From Pseudomonas migulae (GTDB lineage: Bacteria > Pseudomonadota > Gammaproteobacteria > Pseudomonadales > Pseudomonadaceae), in NCBI RefSeq assembly GCF_024169315.1, contig NZ_JALJWR010000001.1:5010501-5074500 (forward strand): a stretch of 64,000 bases of DNA, in the 5' to 3' direction. A model generated the notes under the pieces. It saw only the letters and a list, made by a program, of their open reading frames with translations, was not told where the DNA came from and did no database searches. The position numbers and the translations under genes are program-made. This document shows, piece after piece, positions 35,669 through 43,296 of the stretch (the stretch's first letter is position 1; every line of letters begins with the position of its first letter).

Positions 35669-35790
35669 GTGTAACTGGTGTTACGGGTGTAACGTAATCA
35701 ATCAAGTCATTGATTTTGTTGAATAAATATCGAGTTACACTGGCTGCTTTTTCCTAAGATATGAGGTGTAGCATTTGCGAAAGGTGTAAC
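35669..35790. repeat. GTGTAAC iterons, left cluster
   Basis: GTGTAAC or its complement at 35669, 35687, 35734 and 35784, with near copies GTGTTAC at 35678 and GTGTAGC at 35765. The same unit recurs at 49554-49676 beside the integrase. Confidence 0.7.
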
Positions 35791-36050
35791 GCTTTCGGTC
35801 CTTGTACTGAATTGAACAAGGAGCGCTGCCCTATGGACAGAACGGTACACCGAAGACCGTAAATGCAAATAGCTGCCGCCCACGAGCATCTGCTTTCGGC
35901 CAATAGCGGTCCGCCACAAACGACCGCTACTGGCTAGGTGTTATTAGTCGGTGGACCACACCCGCCGGAGACTTTACGATCTATAGTAAGTAACATGCAG
36001 CCATACACAGCGCCTCCCCGAATTCTAAAACACAGCAGCCACAAATTGAC

Positions 36051-37004
36051 ATGGTAAGAGTAAAAAAAGAAAGACCTGTTCTTGATGTAACCAATATTAG
36101 CCTCGAAGAGTGGCTTTCCATGGTTTTCACTTATAAAGAGAAGAGAAAATATAGATTCATAGATTTTCGCTTTCCAACAGACGCCCATGCAGCTGAATAT
36201 CTGGCCTCAGCTGAACTAAGATCGGAGTCTGAAACCAAGCACCTAATACGTTCATTTTTGATACCCCCAGGGGTTCAGGGACATGATCATCAGTTTTTTC
36301 GCCATTGGATAGATAATGGTTACCTTGCCCAGATGATTGATACGAACGAGTATGCTCGTCGCCTCGTTAAAAACGAAGGTTGGGAAGGTCTGACTTGGAT
36401 ATTAGATCTCCTCCCCGATTGGCCTCAACACGCTCTTGACGCATTGGACGCTTTCATACGGGCGCATACACTTTACCTCTCCGATGATCGTATATGGGGT
36501 CTGTGTGACGCGATTTCGATAATCCGCCACAAGTATCTACTATCATCTAATCCTCGCGACATACTTAACGATGTCTCTTCAAGGGATTTTGAGTTTCTCA
36601 TCGCCGCATTGTTTAGAAGGCAGAAATATCACGCTAAAGTCACTAAGCAGTCAAGGGATGGAGGGGCTGACGTAATATGCAGCTCAATCGATACCCCCAT
36701 CAAGCAAAAAATTCTAATTGAGTGCAAGCACCACACTGGCACCGTCGGCGTTGAGGTAATTCGTAAGCTGGCAGGAGTTGTGAGTGAAACCGGAGCCACA
36801 AGCGGCTGGGTTGTGACCTCTAGTAAATTTAGTTCGCCAGCAGTGGAATTTGCTAGTGCTACTGGGAGGATTCAGCTCCTTGATTACGTGGCATTGAACT
36901 TAAAATTTAATGAGTATTTCGGTGCGCGATGGAGTGAGCGCTTGCCATCTCTAATCAGTGAGGAACAGCGAAATCAAGTCAATCAGGCTGCTGAAGTAAG
37001 TTGA
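36051..37004 (+). CDS. Mrr-type restriction endonuclease domain protein (cargo)
   Basis: A 317-residue protein. The N-terminal 170 residues are a unique helical region. The Mrr catalytic domain (about 180-290) begins RDFEFLIAALFRRQKY and has DGGADVICSS and ILIECKHHTG, the D and E-x-K active-site residues, then VIRKLAGVV and GWVVTSSKFSSPAVEFA as in Mrr/HSDR-like enzymes. It probably cuts modified or foreign DNA. It has no methyltransferase partner. AT-rich composition marks it as cargo. The ribosome site is weak. Confidence 0.8.
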   Translation: MVRVKKERPVLDVTNISLEEWLSMVFTYKEKRKYRFIDFRFPTDAHAAEYLASAELRSESETKHLIRSFLIPPGVQGHDHQFFRHWIDNGYLAQMIDTNEYARRLVKNEGWEGLTWILDLLPDWPQHALDALDAFIRAHTLYLSDDRIWGLCDAISIIRHKYLLSSNPRDILNDVSSRDFEFLIAALFRRQKYHAKVTKQSRDGGADVICSSIDTPIKQKILIECKHHTGTVGVEVIRKLAGVVSETGATSGWVVTSSKFSSPAVEFASATGRIQLLDYVALNLKFNEYFGARWSERLPSLISEEQRNQVNQAAEVS

Positions 37005-37253
37005 AAGTGGTTAGCGCGTGACCGGGCGGCTTTCGGCGAGAGACGGAATTGATACGATTGTGAAGTTAGACGGGGCCCACACTGAAGTGGCATAGTTAAG
37101 CGTCAGCTTCGTAAATAGATAAAGCACCCATTAGAGAGAGTTTTACCGTATTCGAATATTAACAGCTTTAGCAGTTAGTCAGCCCAGCCAGATTTAAAGC
37201 TGTTGACACTATCTGTCGATACACCTCGCACTCATAACTTTATAAGGGATCTC
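37005..37253. other. Short intergenic region
   Basis: Contains no supported gene. AT-rich, with the start region of the membrane protein; a TTG at 37203 opens the frame but lacks a ribosome site. Confidence 0.4.
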
Positions 37254-37742
37254 ATGGTCTGGGCAATTTTAACAACAATTGGCACGCTCGCTACCCTCTT
37301 TGGATTTGCGCACCAGTTGTATAAGCATAAAGAAAAACCGTTTACTTACAGTCTATTGGCTATTGGGCTCTTATTTGCCGTTGTATCCACATTGCTCTGG
37401 AAGGAGAATGGAGAACTTGAGGCGGAAAATGCTCGCCTACAAAACGCAAAATTAGAAGCAGTCGCTCTTTATGATTCGTGGCCTAGCGTTGATAGTTTTG
37501 AGTTTGTTTCGGATGGCGAGTTTCAAGGGATTGTTATTTCTGGATTGGCGTTTCTTGAGGCCAACAAAGATGCCTTTCCAGAAACCTATATTGACGCAAA
37601 AAATATTCTGCAAGCAAAGTTGAAAGTTGCGAGCAATGATATGAACTACATTTCAAAGCGAAGTGCACTTCGGGAGGCTGCGCAGACAATGTCTTCCACA
37701 GTAAAATCGCTAAGACTAAATAATAGCAGACAAAAGCAATAG
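37254..37742 (+). CDS. Small membrane protein with coiled coil (cargo)
   Basis: A 162-residue protein with two membrane segments (about 1-20 and 30-50) joined by a lysine-rich loop, then a coiled coil (ENGELEAENARLQNAKLEA) and a helical cytosolic domain. AAGGGA precedes the ATG at 37254. No family was recognised. Being between an Mrr nuclease gene and the SIR2-HerA operon, it could be a defence accessory or a membrane effector; this is inference. Confidence 0.6.
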   Translation: MVWAILTTIGTLATLFGFAHQLYKHKEKPFTYSLLAIGLLFAVVSTLLWKENGELEAENARLQNAKLEAVALYDSWPSVDSFEFVSDGEFQGIVISGLAFLEANKDAFPETYIDAKNILQAKLKVASNDMNYISKRSALREAAQTMSSTVKSLRLNNSRQKQ

Positions 37743-37902
37743 TGGGTGTAGAAGGAAAAAGATGTGACTGTTACGGTTTTTCATGTGTTTGACCGTCTAT
37801 AATTGTCCGTCTTTTAAATTTGAGAAAAGTTGCTAGCGTCCAACAGTGGGGTGTTGTCTAGTTACGCGACTAAAGGGGCATTAGTCAGTATGGCTGAATT
37901 CA

Positions 37903-38112
37903 TCAGACTCTTGAGAATGGCAGCGCATTCTTTATGTACATATGGAAAAATTGCCCTTTGGATGAGGCTGACTTAAATTGCTCATAAAGATGCTCGTTCA
38001 CGTTGTAATACTGATAGACAGCTCCCCCCTGGAATTCAATCTCCAAGGTTTCACTCTCAGGGTCATAGCCAGCAGACATAATATTTGACGAAGATACAAT
38101 ATCGCGGTCCAT
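37903..38112 (-). CDS. KTSC-domain protein coupled to herA
   Basis: A 69-residue protein that is a complete KTSC domain: SSNIMSAGYDPESETLEIEF, then VYQYYNV and the C-terminal SSKGQFFHMYI. KTSC domains occur alone or at the end of lysyl-tRNA synthetases, and their role is not settled. The ATG lies two bases after the herA stop, so it is the third gene of the SIR2-HerA operon. Its constant presence beside SIR2-HerA elsewhere would show whether it is part of the system. Confidence 0.8.
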   Translation of the reverse strand: MDRDIVSSSNIMSAGYDPESETLEIEFQGGAVYQYYNVNEHLYEQFKSASSKGQFFHMYIKNALPFSRV

Positions 38113-38114
38113 TT

Positions 38115-39947
38115 TCAGCTCTCCTCAGTGTCGTTTTCGATAGGTGAACGGATAATTTCAAGTTTACGAATAACGGCATTAGTCTGCTGACTGCGCCAAG
38201 AAGCAACAACCCGGTCGTATCCTTCCGCTGAGCGCCGTCGAGACCAAGCCAGAGTTACCTTGGGATCGTTGCTTCTAGGTAAGTGCTCTTGGCGAGGTAA
38301 AGCAATTCGACAGCGAACAGGAAGGCGGGCTGCTTCACCAGTAATTATAGCTTCGCCAGTTCTCAAGACTGGTAACAAATCCATCAGTCCAGCGAGGTTG
38401 TCTGGCAGAGTTCCTTTCACACGTGCGCGATCTAAAGGATTGGACAGCCTTAGAGCGATGATTGTGCCACATTGAGACAAGACTGTTTCATCAACTTCTG
38501 CGGGGCGTTGGGAAACCACCATGGCTCCAACGCCATATTTACGACCTTCCTTCGCGATGCGCTTCACGACCTCGGAAGCAACGGTCCCCGCGTCAGGCCC
38601 CAGATAGCGATGAGCTTCTTCCATAACGACTAAGAGAGGCCGCTCTACGCCGCCCTCTGATTTTTCTCGGCTCCAAAAAAGCGCTTCATAAACGATACGG
38701 AGAATAGAGCCAATGAGTCGCGTTAGAACTGTGCTAGGTACGCCGGACAAGTCTAATATCGTGATTTGTTTATCATGGCCAAGCCAGCCCTTCAGCAGCT
38801 TGTCGAGGTCATTTTTTACTTTTCCAGATAGTTCTGGCTCCCAATCTCCGGGATGAAGCAAAAAGTCATAGCGCCTGTCTAGCAAACGGGATCGAAGCAA
38901 GTTCAATGGCCTACGGATACCCTTGGCCGCTGCATTAGTGAATGGACCTTTGGCACCCATTGCATGAGGCTGGTACTTAGGCGCAACAAGTGCCTCTGCG
39001 TCACCTTCTTCTTCAAGCGCAGGTTCATCACGATTTGCTCCGAGATAAGTGGTGGTTTCAAAGTTAACCAATTCGTACCATAGCTGTTTCAAACTAAACG
39101 GAACTGGGCTATCTACAGTAAGAGTTCTTGAATCCACACCTGCTCTTGGATAAGAGCTAATCCCTTTTTCTTTCAGTTCCGCAATTTTATCAGTGAAGGC
39201 AATTTCGTGGGCATCGGATAGCCCTCCCGTGATGAAATCCAAAAGCTCTCCTGCCTCCAAAGCCCAATAAGGAACGAACAAAGACTCCTGTCCTTGGATG
39301 GGAGTTGCACTAAATACAGTCGCTACATCCTCAAGAGCTTTCGTGTATTCGCCATGGATATCGAGCATGAGAATGCGGGCGCCTGGAGATCCCGTCTTTT
39401 CATCTTTCCGAATGATAGACCGTAAGAGGCTTGCTACAGTTGTGGATTTCCCCGCCCCTGTTGAACCGAGTATTGCGGAATGCCGCGTCACAAGTGCATC
39501 CAAGGATAGGCGCACCTCTATATTTTCAGCGCTCGCGAGGTGACCTATGACTACTTGATCTTCACCGATCGAGCCGTATATTCTTCTCAGATCGGACTCG
39601 ATAACTAAGTGTACCGAATCGTTTATATTAGGATGCTGGCTAAGCCCTCTTTCGAATTGCCCCCCGACCGTTTCACCAGCAAGCTGCACCGTCATCCATC
39701 TACCTGAATCAATACCTGAAATATCTGACTGTTTTGGTGCAGCAGTAGCGCCAACTTCGGAAACAATGCCGAATAGGTCTTGATAGCCCTGAGGGATTCT
39801 AACAAAACTGCCAACTTGGCCAACTCGATATGTATGGCCTTTGATAACGGCAAAGCCTGAGTCAAGTGACTCTGCTAGTTTTATAGTGAGTGTGGCTCCT
39901 GAAACGGCACTGACGACGCCTAAGTAGGTGGGATCATTGCCACTCAT
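38115..39947 (-). CDS. herA: HerA-type ATPase of a SIR2-HerA defence system
   Basis: A 610-residue FtsK/HerA-family ATPase. An N-terminal HAS-barrel-like beta domain (about 1-145) is followed by Walker A GSTGAGKST (about 161-169), LMLDIHGEY, Walker B LLVVMEEAHRYLG, the RRIAKEGRKYGV-type arginine region and SQRPAEVDETVLSQCGT. HerA forms a hexameric ring; in SIR2-HerA it assembles with SIR2 to deplete NAD during infection. The start overlaps the SIR2 stop as ATGA. It is followed at once by the KTSC gene. Confidence 0.93.
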   Translation of the reverse strand: MSGNDPTYLGVVSAVSGATLTIKLAESLDSGFAVIKGHTYRVGQVGSFVRIPQGYQDLFGIVSEVGATAAPKQSDISGIDSGRWMTVQLAGETVGGQFERGLSQHPNINDSVHLVIESDLRRIYGSIGEDQVVIGHLASAENIEVRLSLDALVTRHSAILGSTGAGKSTTVASLLRSIIRKDEKTGSPGARILMLDIHGEYTKALEDVATVFSATPIQGQESLFVPYWALEAGELLDFITGGLSDAHEIAFTDKIAELKEKGISSYPRAGVDSRTLTVDSPVPFSLKQLWYELVNFETTTYLGANRDEPALEEEGDAEALVAPKYQPHAMGAKGPFTNAAAKGIRRPLNLLRSRLLDRRYDFLLHPGDWEPELSGKVKNDLDKLLKGWLGHDKQITILDLSGVPSTVLTRLIGSILRIVYEALFWSREKSEGGVERPLLVVMEEAHRYLGPDAGTVASEVVKRIAKEGRKYGVGAMVVSQRPAEVDETVLSQCGTIIALRLSNPLDRARVKGTLPDNLAGLMDLLPVLRTGEAIITGEAARLPVRCRIALPRQEHLPRSNDPKVTLAWSRRRSAEGYDRVVASWRSQQTNAVIRKLEIIRSPIENDTEES

Positions 39948-41200
39948 TTCTGATCTTCCTGTGCTTCAGTTTCATTGCCGTTAATGCCATCAAATTCGCC
40001 TTCGTTCTGGCTCGGCTCGTCTCTTTTCAAAGATTTTGTTATCAGATCATTGGCTTGCGCTAAGGCGCAGAAGCGAGCGAAAGCTGCAAAGTCTCCTAAT
40101 AGAAACACGGCTGGCTCTTTTGGCCATCGCGGAGCCCAAAAACTCTCGCGAATACTTCCCCAGTTCTTTGGAAGTTCTCCCGGGCGCCACTTCCCTGAAA
40201 CGCCACCTATTACAGCGCCGTCAGCCGCATAAACGCTCAAGTTAGGTCTGTCGTTAGCTAACTTAACTACAGGCTCTTCTTTTTCCATGGTTTGATATTG
40301 AAATGCCAATACTGCTGAATTGGCATTCATTGCTAAGCTCTCATCAAGAACTGCACAAATATGGGCATCTCTGAAAGAAAACCCAATCGCCAGCAATAAC
40401 GAATCTGGCGTAAGCAAAAATCTTTTAAGCCTCTCAAAAAGAGCTGAGTATGGCTGCTTTTGAGTAAGATCATATTTTAAGTGGTCAGGATAGACCAGCT
40501 CAGCAGCGTCTCGCCCATGCCCTCGTACAACTGCTCCGTCTTCTAAAGCCCAGCCTAGGGAACCATGCATCTTCCAGAGTTTCGCCCAGCGTGCAGGTAA
40601 GTCATCGCCGGCTACTGATACTGGGTCGAAGAAAGGTTTACTGCCCCCTGAAAATCCATCGAAATAGGGGCTTCTGACTCTTTCAAATGCTTCTTCGAAA
40701 AGAAAGTCATAGTTCGTGGTGAATATTTCTACAGAATTTGAGCGCACCGTGCCCGTAATCCATGCGATCAAATCGGAATAGGCATTGCGCTCTTTTGGTA
40801 AGGAAACACCAACGATTTGACCAATCTTTTTACATACTTCCTTCCCTAGATCCTTATACCCGTTGGAGTCCAGCCCTTGGACAACAGTTTCTCCCAGTGC
40901 CTGCTCTAATAAACGGATGCGTGAAAGAATTGACTCAATATTCGCGCTAGTACCCAAACTTGCTTTTATAGCGTCGACTGCCCCTGTCTGAGTTTCTGTA
41001 AGCCCGGAAGTCGCCTGTTGTGTAAGCGCATCGACACCAGGAATAAGCGAATTCCCTTCAGGATCTAACTCATTATTTTTGTTAACGCGAATTGCAAGCG
41101 GCGCTCCCGCGCCAACAAGAATTCCGATACGCTTTCTTCCCTGCGACAATACTTGCCGCAAGTCGGACATAAACCTATCTGGATTGTGGAACGTTTCCAT
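39944..41200 (-). CDS. SIR2-domain NADase of a SIR2-HerA defence system
   Basis: A 418-residue protein with a SIR2 fold: NAD-binding GILVGAGAP (about 26-34), FTTNYDFLFEEAF (160-172) and the catalytic histidine in KMHGSLGW (H212), then LLLAIGFSFRDAHI. The C-terminal 100 residues are variable and end in an acidic tail. In known SIR2-HerA systems the SIR2 part hydrolyses NAD and causes abortive infection. The ATG at 41200 follows AGGGGG at good spacing; a TTG at 41269 is in frame. It is first in the sir2-herA-KTSC operon. Confidence 0.92.
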   Translation of the reverse strand: METFHNPDRFMSDLRQVLSQGRKRIGILVGAGAPLAIRVNKNNELDPEGNSLIPGVDALTQQATSGLTETQTGAVDAIKASLGTSANIESILSRIRLLEQALGETVVQGLDSNGYKDLGKEVCKKIGQIVGVSLPKERNAYSDLIAWITGTVRSNSVEIFTTNYDFLFEEAFERVRSPYFDGFSGGSKPFFDPVSVAGDDLPARWAKLWKMHGSLGWALEDGAVVRGHGRDAAELVYPDHLKYDLTQKQPYSALFERLKRFLLTPDSLLLAIGFSFRDAHICAVLDESLAMNANSAVLAFQYQTMEKEEPVVKLANDRPNLSVYAADGAVIGGVSGKWRPGELPKNWGSIRESFWAPRWPKEPAVFLLGDFAAFARFCALAQANDLITKSLKRDEPSQNEGEFDGINGNETEAQEDQK

Positions 41201-41640
41201 CGTTCGCCCCCTAGGTATTGCCAAATGAAATCCTGCAGTAGGACCTCTAAATTCGACAACAGCTCTCAAGTCTTAGGTTATACGCTTCACCTCTACGATC
41301 ATCTTTGAGTGCGGTCTCACCTCTGAAGATGTCACGAGTTTGCTTGAGTCAGGGAGCAGTAAAGCTGACGAAACGTTACCCTGCCAGGATTTCCGGTAAT
41401 CGCTCGTGGTTATGCTCAATCTGTCTAGTTTCCATGGTGCCCATGAACCGGGCTGATTTTTCGACCCGTAGCGCCTTTCCCTCACCAGATCCTACGGATC
41501 TAAATCGAACCGATTCGAATATCCGGTTTCCACCCGATAGCTTCAATCCAATCTTGCTGTTAAAACACCTGACTGCGCATGTCTTTCTTCACTTCGGCGT
41601 GGAGCTGTTGGGTGATTTTGTAGATCATAGGCAAGAAGCA
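41201..41640. other. Intergenic region upstream of SIR2
   Basis: Promoter region for the defence operon and the tail of the replication operon. Open frames here lack ribosome sites and homology. Nothing else is recognised. Confidence 0.45.
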
Positions 41641-41667
41641 AAAAGGGCCCCGACTGGGCCCTTTTTT
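41641..41667. terminator. Bidirectional terminator
   Basis: AAAAGGGCCC-CGACT-GGGCCCTTTTTT gives a 10-bp stem with T-runs on both strands, 14 bases after the MvaT-like gene's stop. It separates the replication operon from the cargo. Confidence 0.92.
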
Positions 41668-41680
41668 AGGTGATGCAGAT

Positions 41681-42046
41681 TTACTTCCTCAGCCATCCTT
41701 CGACGACGTTGGCTCCGTGTTTCGCTTTCCACTCTTTCAAAGCTTTGTGGTTCCCACCTTTGGTTTCGATCACTTCACCGGTATTCGGATTTTTGTAGAC
41801 CTTGAGTTCGCGTGGTTTACGTGTGCTGGCGGCCGGAGCTGCGGCTTGACGCCGCGCCATGGTGTGCGGCTCTAGAATGTTGATGATGTGCTTCAGACTG
41901 AAACCATAGTGTTCGAGCAGCTTGCGCAGCTTTGTCTCGAACTCGATTTCTTTCTTCAGTCCGTCATCACCTTTCAGTGCTTCCAGTGCCTGGAGCTGCT
42001 CAGCGAGGTGTTTTTCCAGCTGGCGGTACTCTGCGAGTTTGGACAT
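41681..42046 (-). CDS. MvaT-family nucleoid silencer carried by the element
   Basis: A 121-residue H-NS-like protein of the MvaT/MvaU family. An N-terminal coiled-coil oligomerisation part (residues 1-60) is followed by the AT-rich DNA-binding end VYKNPNTGEVIETKGGNHKALKEWKAK. Such proteins silence foreign AT-rich DNA in Pseudomonas; plasmid-borne copies (for example Pmr of pCAR1) modulate the host. Here it probably silences the AT-rich cargo next door. AAGG lies upstream of the ATG at 42046, and a terminator follows at 41641. Confidence 0.9.
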   Translation of the reverse strand: MSKLAEYRQLEKHLAEQLQALEALKGDDGLKKEIEFETKLRKLLEHYGFSLKHIINILEPHTMARRQAAAPAASTRKPRELKVYKNPNTGEVIETKGGNHKALKEWKAKHGANVVEGWLRK

Positions 42047-42109
42047 GTCTTTACCTTGAGTGATCGTGAGTAGTTATTAAGATAAAACGAGTTAGTTATA
42101 AGTTCAGCG

Positions 42110-42298
42110 CTATTTTCGACGGTTCAGTTGGCTTTCAATATGCGCCATTTCCGCTTTAATCGCGTTGATAGTTAGCGCTTGTATCGAACTGGTTTTTCCC
42201 GGCCCTGCGTTGATGGTCTTCAGCAGCGCAGTGAGATGGGCCTTCCGAATTTTGAGCGTGTCAGACCAGCTGGCGCTGTTCTGTATCGGCTTGTTCAT
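42110..42298 (-). CDS. Small hypothetical protein
   Basis: A 62-residue basic helical protein whose start overlaps the coiled-coil gene's end by 38 bases. AAGG lies nine bases before the ATG at 42298; an ATG at 42307 is also in frame. No family was recognised. Confidence 0.6.
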   Translation of the reverse strand: MNKPIQNSASWSDTLKIRKAHLTALLKTINAGPGKTSSIQALTINAIKAEMAHIESQLNRRK

Positions 42299-43205
42299 TG
42301 CAATCATCCTTACGTTGTTCCAGGTTGCTCATGACTTCAGGTTGGTGCGGTGTCGGTATGCCGTCGAGCAGGATTAAGTCCCGCGCGCGGTACTGGCGCG
42401 AGCGAGCTGATAGCTCTTCCCATGTCCACCTCCCAAAGTTCTCGCCTTGCTCTGGAACCACCAGCTTCATGAGTCCAATCTGGTCGCGGCCAAGAAGGTT
42501 GTAGTTGGCCCACAGTTTTCCGCCCGCCTCAAACAACGCTTTAGCGGCCTCGTTCCACTTCTCTTCGAGCACTGTCTGCGAGAGCAACAGGGCGGTGCGC
42601 TCTATCTCTTCATGCTTTACCTGAGCTTCTGCGATGTATTTATCTACAGTGACCAGCTCCTGCTCCAGCGCGGCCATGATCAAGTGTTGCCGACGGTTAT
42701 GTTCGGCGGCAGTTGTCAGATTCTTTGCGGCCTTTTGTGCGTCGGCGTTCGCGGTTTTCTCGCCTTCAGTATCGCCCCAAGCAACGGCCTGCGCGTACGC
42801 AGTTGCAGCGTCCGTTTCGGCTTGACGGGCTTTGGTCATGTCCTCTTCCGCCTGTTGTTGAATCTGCTCCAGGCGTGTGCTGAGGCTCTGGCGCTTTTCC
42901 TCCAGCTCCTGCTCATCAGCCTTCCAGTTATCCATTGCCTCGATGTGAGCCGTCATCAAGGATTCGCAATTAGCGAGGTTTTCACTGCGACTAATCCTCC
43001 GATCCAAAAGGTCAGCATTGAGATTGCGCGAATCGAAGTTCCGTTTCAGCTCGTTGTACGCGTCGCGTAATTTGCGCTCGCGATCCGGTTCGATGGCGTC
43101 GTCGCTTTCCAGTACCGTTTCGAGGGGCAGCAAGTCGGCGTGCAGCCGTTCTGCCTCGCTGCGCAGTTGGTCGCGGCGGTCTTTCAGTTCTTGAATTTCG
43201 TTCAT
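42261..43205 (-). CDS. Long coiled-coil protein of the replication operon
   Basis: A 314-residue protein that is almost wholly charged coiled coil through residue 210 (ELKDRRDQLRSEAERLHADL and similar). A short C-terminal domain (from KWNEAAKALFEAGGKLWANY) is globular. It resembles coiled-coil partners found next to phage primases but has no named family. The start at 43205 is 92 bases after the primase stop; the longer frame to 43322 overlaps the primase end. Confidence 0.7.
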   Translation of the reverse strand: MNEIQELKDRRDQLRSEAERLHADLLPLETVLESDDAIEPDRERKLRDAYNELKRNFDSRNLNADLLDRRISRSENLANCESLMTAHIEAMDNWKADEQELEEKRQSLSTRLEQIQQQAEEDMTKARQAETDAATAYAQAVAWGDTEGEKTANADAQKAAKNLTTAAEHNRRQHLIMAALEQELVTVDKYIAEAQVKHEEIERTALLLSQTVLEEKWNEAAKALFEAGGKLWANYNLLGRDQIGLMKLVVPEQGENFGRWTWEELSARSRQYRARDLILLDGIPTPHQPEVMSNLEQRKDDCNEQADTEQRQLV

Positions 43206-43296
43206 GGTCTGGTCTCTTTCAATTCGATTGTGGGTTGGTTGAGTGGCTGGCGAGGCCGGGAATAAGCCGGCGCTACCTCGATCAGCAGAGATGCCC

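Larger units (their letters stand above)
35049..36050. other. 1-kb noncoding block, probable replication-origin region
   Basis: No supported gene. The block is full of ordered repeats: a long imperfect inverted repeat, a strong hairpin, three GTCAACC units, four GTGAAC-type units and at least four GTGTAAC-type units, each listed below. Together they resemble an iteron origin for the element's own primase-helicase. Confidence 0.6.

Noticed and set aside
41305..41673. 122-residue plus-strand frame
   Set aside because: It runs through the terminator at 41641 and has no ribosome site or recognisable motif.
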